DNA from: Denticeps clupeoides
Taxonomy: Eukaryota; Chordata; Actinopteri; Clupeiformes; Denticipitidae
DNA: 64,000 nucleotides
Direction of reading: 5' to 3'
NCBI RefSeq assembly: GCF_900700375.1
Contig: NC_041721.1
Location: forward strand, 6,552,598 to 6,616,597
The notes below the pieces were generated by a model, which saw nothing but the letters and a program-made list of their open reading frames with translations, made no database searches and was not told where the DNA came from. The number at the start of each line of letters is the position of its first letter. Position 1 is the stretch's first letter. Position numbers and translations under genes: made by a program. Shown here one piece after another: positions 62,266 to 64,000 of this stretch.

Positions 62266-64000
62266 GGTGGTTCAGACTGTTTGGATAGAAGAGAAAGACA
62301 AAGGATTGTCAAGAGGATCAGGAAAAATTACAGAGTTAAAACTCTACTCTGGTCAGCAATAAATGAGTCTTAAAATTGGAGTGCTAGTGCACACATGTAC
62401 AAATATTTAATTCATTACAACATTATTCAGCACAAAACCATACTTGGAAAAGATGATAATATCCACAATATCAACATTATCAATGTCATTATGTTAATCT
62501 GTACAGAGCTGATCTGAATCCCATGTGTTTGTTCTCTCCAAGGCACTGAATCAAGTGCCCAGACCATCTCCAGAGTCCAATGATGGGACCGCCAGAGAGA
62601 TCCTGGTTCCTGGCAGTCAGCTGCTGACGAGATGCCCCAGCATGAAATGTACCACAGGGTCACCAGAGCCACCAACACTAGAAAGCTAAAGCTTCAGGGA
62701 TCTTCAAGTAGACCAGTAGCATTATAATGGAAATGCTGTGTAGACCATGACACTACTCTGCACTGTCCGGTACCTCCAAACATGGACAGATGCTCTATAC
62801 TGCACTTTGGACTTTCCTACCATTACACCTGTTGGGAGTTTTTTTAGTAGAGTTGTTCCTTGTGTGTAGAAAGGGTAAAGCGTGGTGCGGGTCAACTATA
62901 GGGCCTGTCAAAGCCCATTGAGAGATACTGTATGTGGTTTTGGGCTATATAAGAAATGAATGCTGTTGCTGAATATGTCTTCAAACGAACAGAAGAAGGC
63001 TTCCTAGTAGGTTCATTCTCTGTGAGAAACAGGAGAAATAGCAACACAGCCAGAATAGCAACACAGCCACCCTGAACTCAAGCTAAGGTAATACGCTCAT
63101 TGAAGAACAAAGTACTTTTTCAGGTTAACCTCTGTGTCCCATCTGACTCCAATTGAGATCTAACCCTCTTAGCCACAGGATACCTAGCCAGGTCATATCT
63201 AATGATCTTACACACAGCTATGGCGGACGCTAATCCACTCCAGACATTTAGCTTTAGCTGTTTGGTTTAGGAATAGGCCACAACACACCCACCCAGTCAC
63301 ACTTCCACACAGCCACACTGGTACGCTCTGCGAAATGAATTACACATGTCACAGTGCTTAGGATAATACTCTTTTATTTCCCCTGACAAATAGGACCATA
63401 ATTGAGGCCTCAGAGGAACGTGAGGGTACAGTCCCTCTGAGTGATATGCTGGATTAAGAATTGTTGCACTGTTTTGGTTTCGTAAGAGCTCTTAAAAAAA
63501 ATCTAAATCAAATATTCTTTAACAGTGGATGTAAACGTAATAGGATACTAGCAATCTATCATTTATTGAAGTATTTCCATATTTTCCTAATCTTTTTTTA
63601 ATCCCAACTCTTTGTGCAAAGTCTGTCATTCCTTTTTACTTGTGAGTGGGTAAATGAGTTGCTTAAGCAAGAGTCTTGTTTCAAAAATGACAATGAAAGC
63701 TGGACATTAAATAAAAATATGAATGCTTTAATTTCTTGTACTTTTACTCAAGCGTTAGAGGCCGTTACCTACTGAACTCATAGTTTTAGATTGTGTATCT
63801 TTATCTTTACAAAATGCTTTTGTGCACAACTGCACACTGCTATGAGACTTAAAGCTAATGATATGTCCCACACAACAATTTAGCACTTTTTCAAACTTAC
63901 ACTATCAAGTCAAAGTATAATGCATTTTTTAAAAAAACCATACAGATCTTTAACAATCTTTAATAAATGAGTACCTCATTATAGTGATACAGTTATACAG
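62266..64000. other. kera 5' flank to right edge
   Basis: No coding exon recognised. It may contain the kera 5' non-coding exon and promoter. In other vertebrates the next genes in this direction are lum and dcn, which are not reached here. Confidence 0.5.

Noticed and set aside
62427-62678. Minus-strand frame upstream of kera starting MLVALVTLWYISCW
   Set aside because: Looks signal-peptide-like at first, but there is no downstream domain or splice partner. Probably chance.

Overview
The window is nuclear DNA of a ray-finned fish, almost certainly a teleost. The genes are split by GT-AG introns, the introns are packed with teleost-type Tc1 elements and two tRNA-derived SINE families, and gene order matches known vertebrate blocks. 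The commonest SINE, with its 3' tail shared by many teleosts, reminds me of clupeomorphs such as the denticle herring. That species guess is weak.

Layout, left to right. The first two coding exons of thymidine phosphorylase (tymp, - strand) lie at 1090-2232, and the rest of that gene is beyond the left edge. shank3 (- strand, 22 coding exons, 4402-20287) encodes the postsynaptic scaffold. tymp and shank3 are neighbours on human 22q13. Next come cdnf (- strand, 23848-27614) and hspa14 (+ strand, 27892-34077), head to head over a 277-bp CCAAT-rich promoter, then dclre1c/Artemis (- strand, 34705-40658), tail to tail with hspa14. This is the human 10p13 block without SUV39H2. dclre1c shares a second divergent promoter with an unnamed Myb/SANT-like coiled-coil gene (+ strand, 41065-43080). 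The right third holds two small leucine-rich proteoglycans, epyc (- strand, 44834-56008) and kera (- strand, 61117-62265), in the same order and orientation as on human 12q21.

I spliced every gene by hand. In all seven complete models the exon phases close without a frameshift: shank3 1635 aa, cdnf 179, hspa14 501, dclre1c 664, Myb/SANT-like 314, epyc 647, kera 342.

The most unusual feature is epyc. Its product is about twice the usual length because the N-terminal region carries three phase-1 exons that look like tandem duplicates of one ancestral exon. One of them (47088-47771) has grown into a 228-residue tract with about 40 Ser-Gly dipeptides, the core of glycosaminoglycan attachment sites. 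Other points of interest are the Myb/SANT-like protein's run of near-perfect heptads, a 24-nt shank3 microexon, loss of the shank3 cortactin-binding motif, and a transposon lying 13 nt from a shank3 splice donor.

Repeats include at least ten copies of SINE family A, five of SINE family B, Tc1-like elements of three types, a THAP-associated MITE in two copies, hAT-like MITEs, an RTE-like LINE fragment, and one broken Ty3/Gypsy-type fossil in the large epyc intron. I saw no RNA genes other than SINE-borne tRNA-like promoters, and no CRISPR array.
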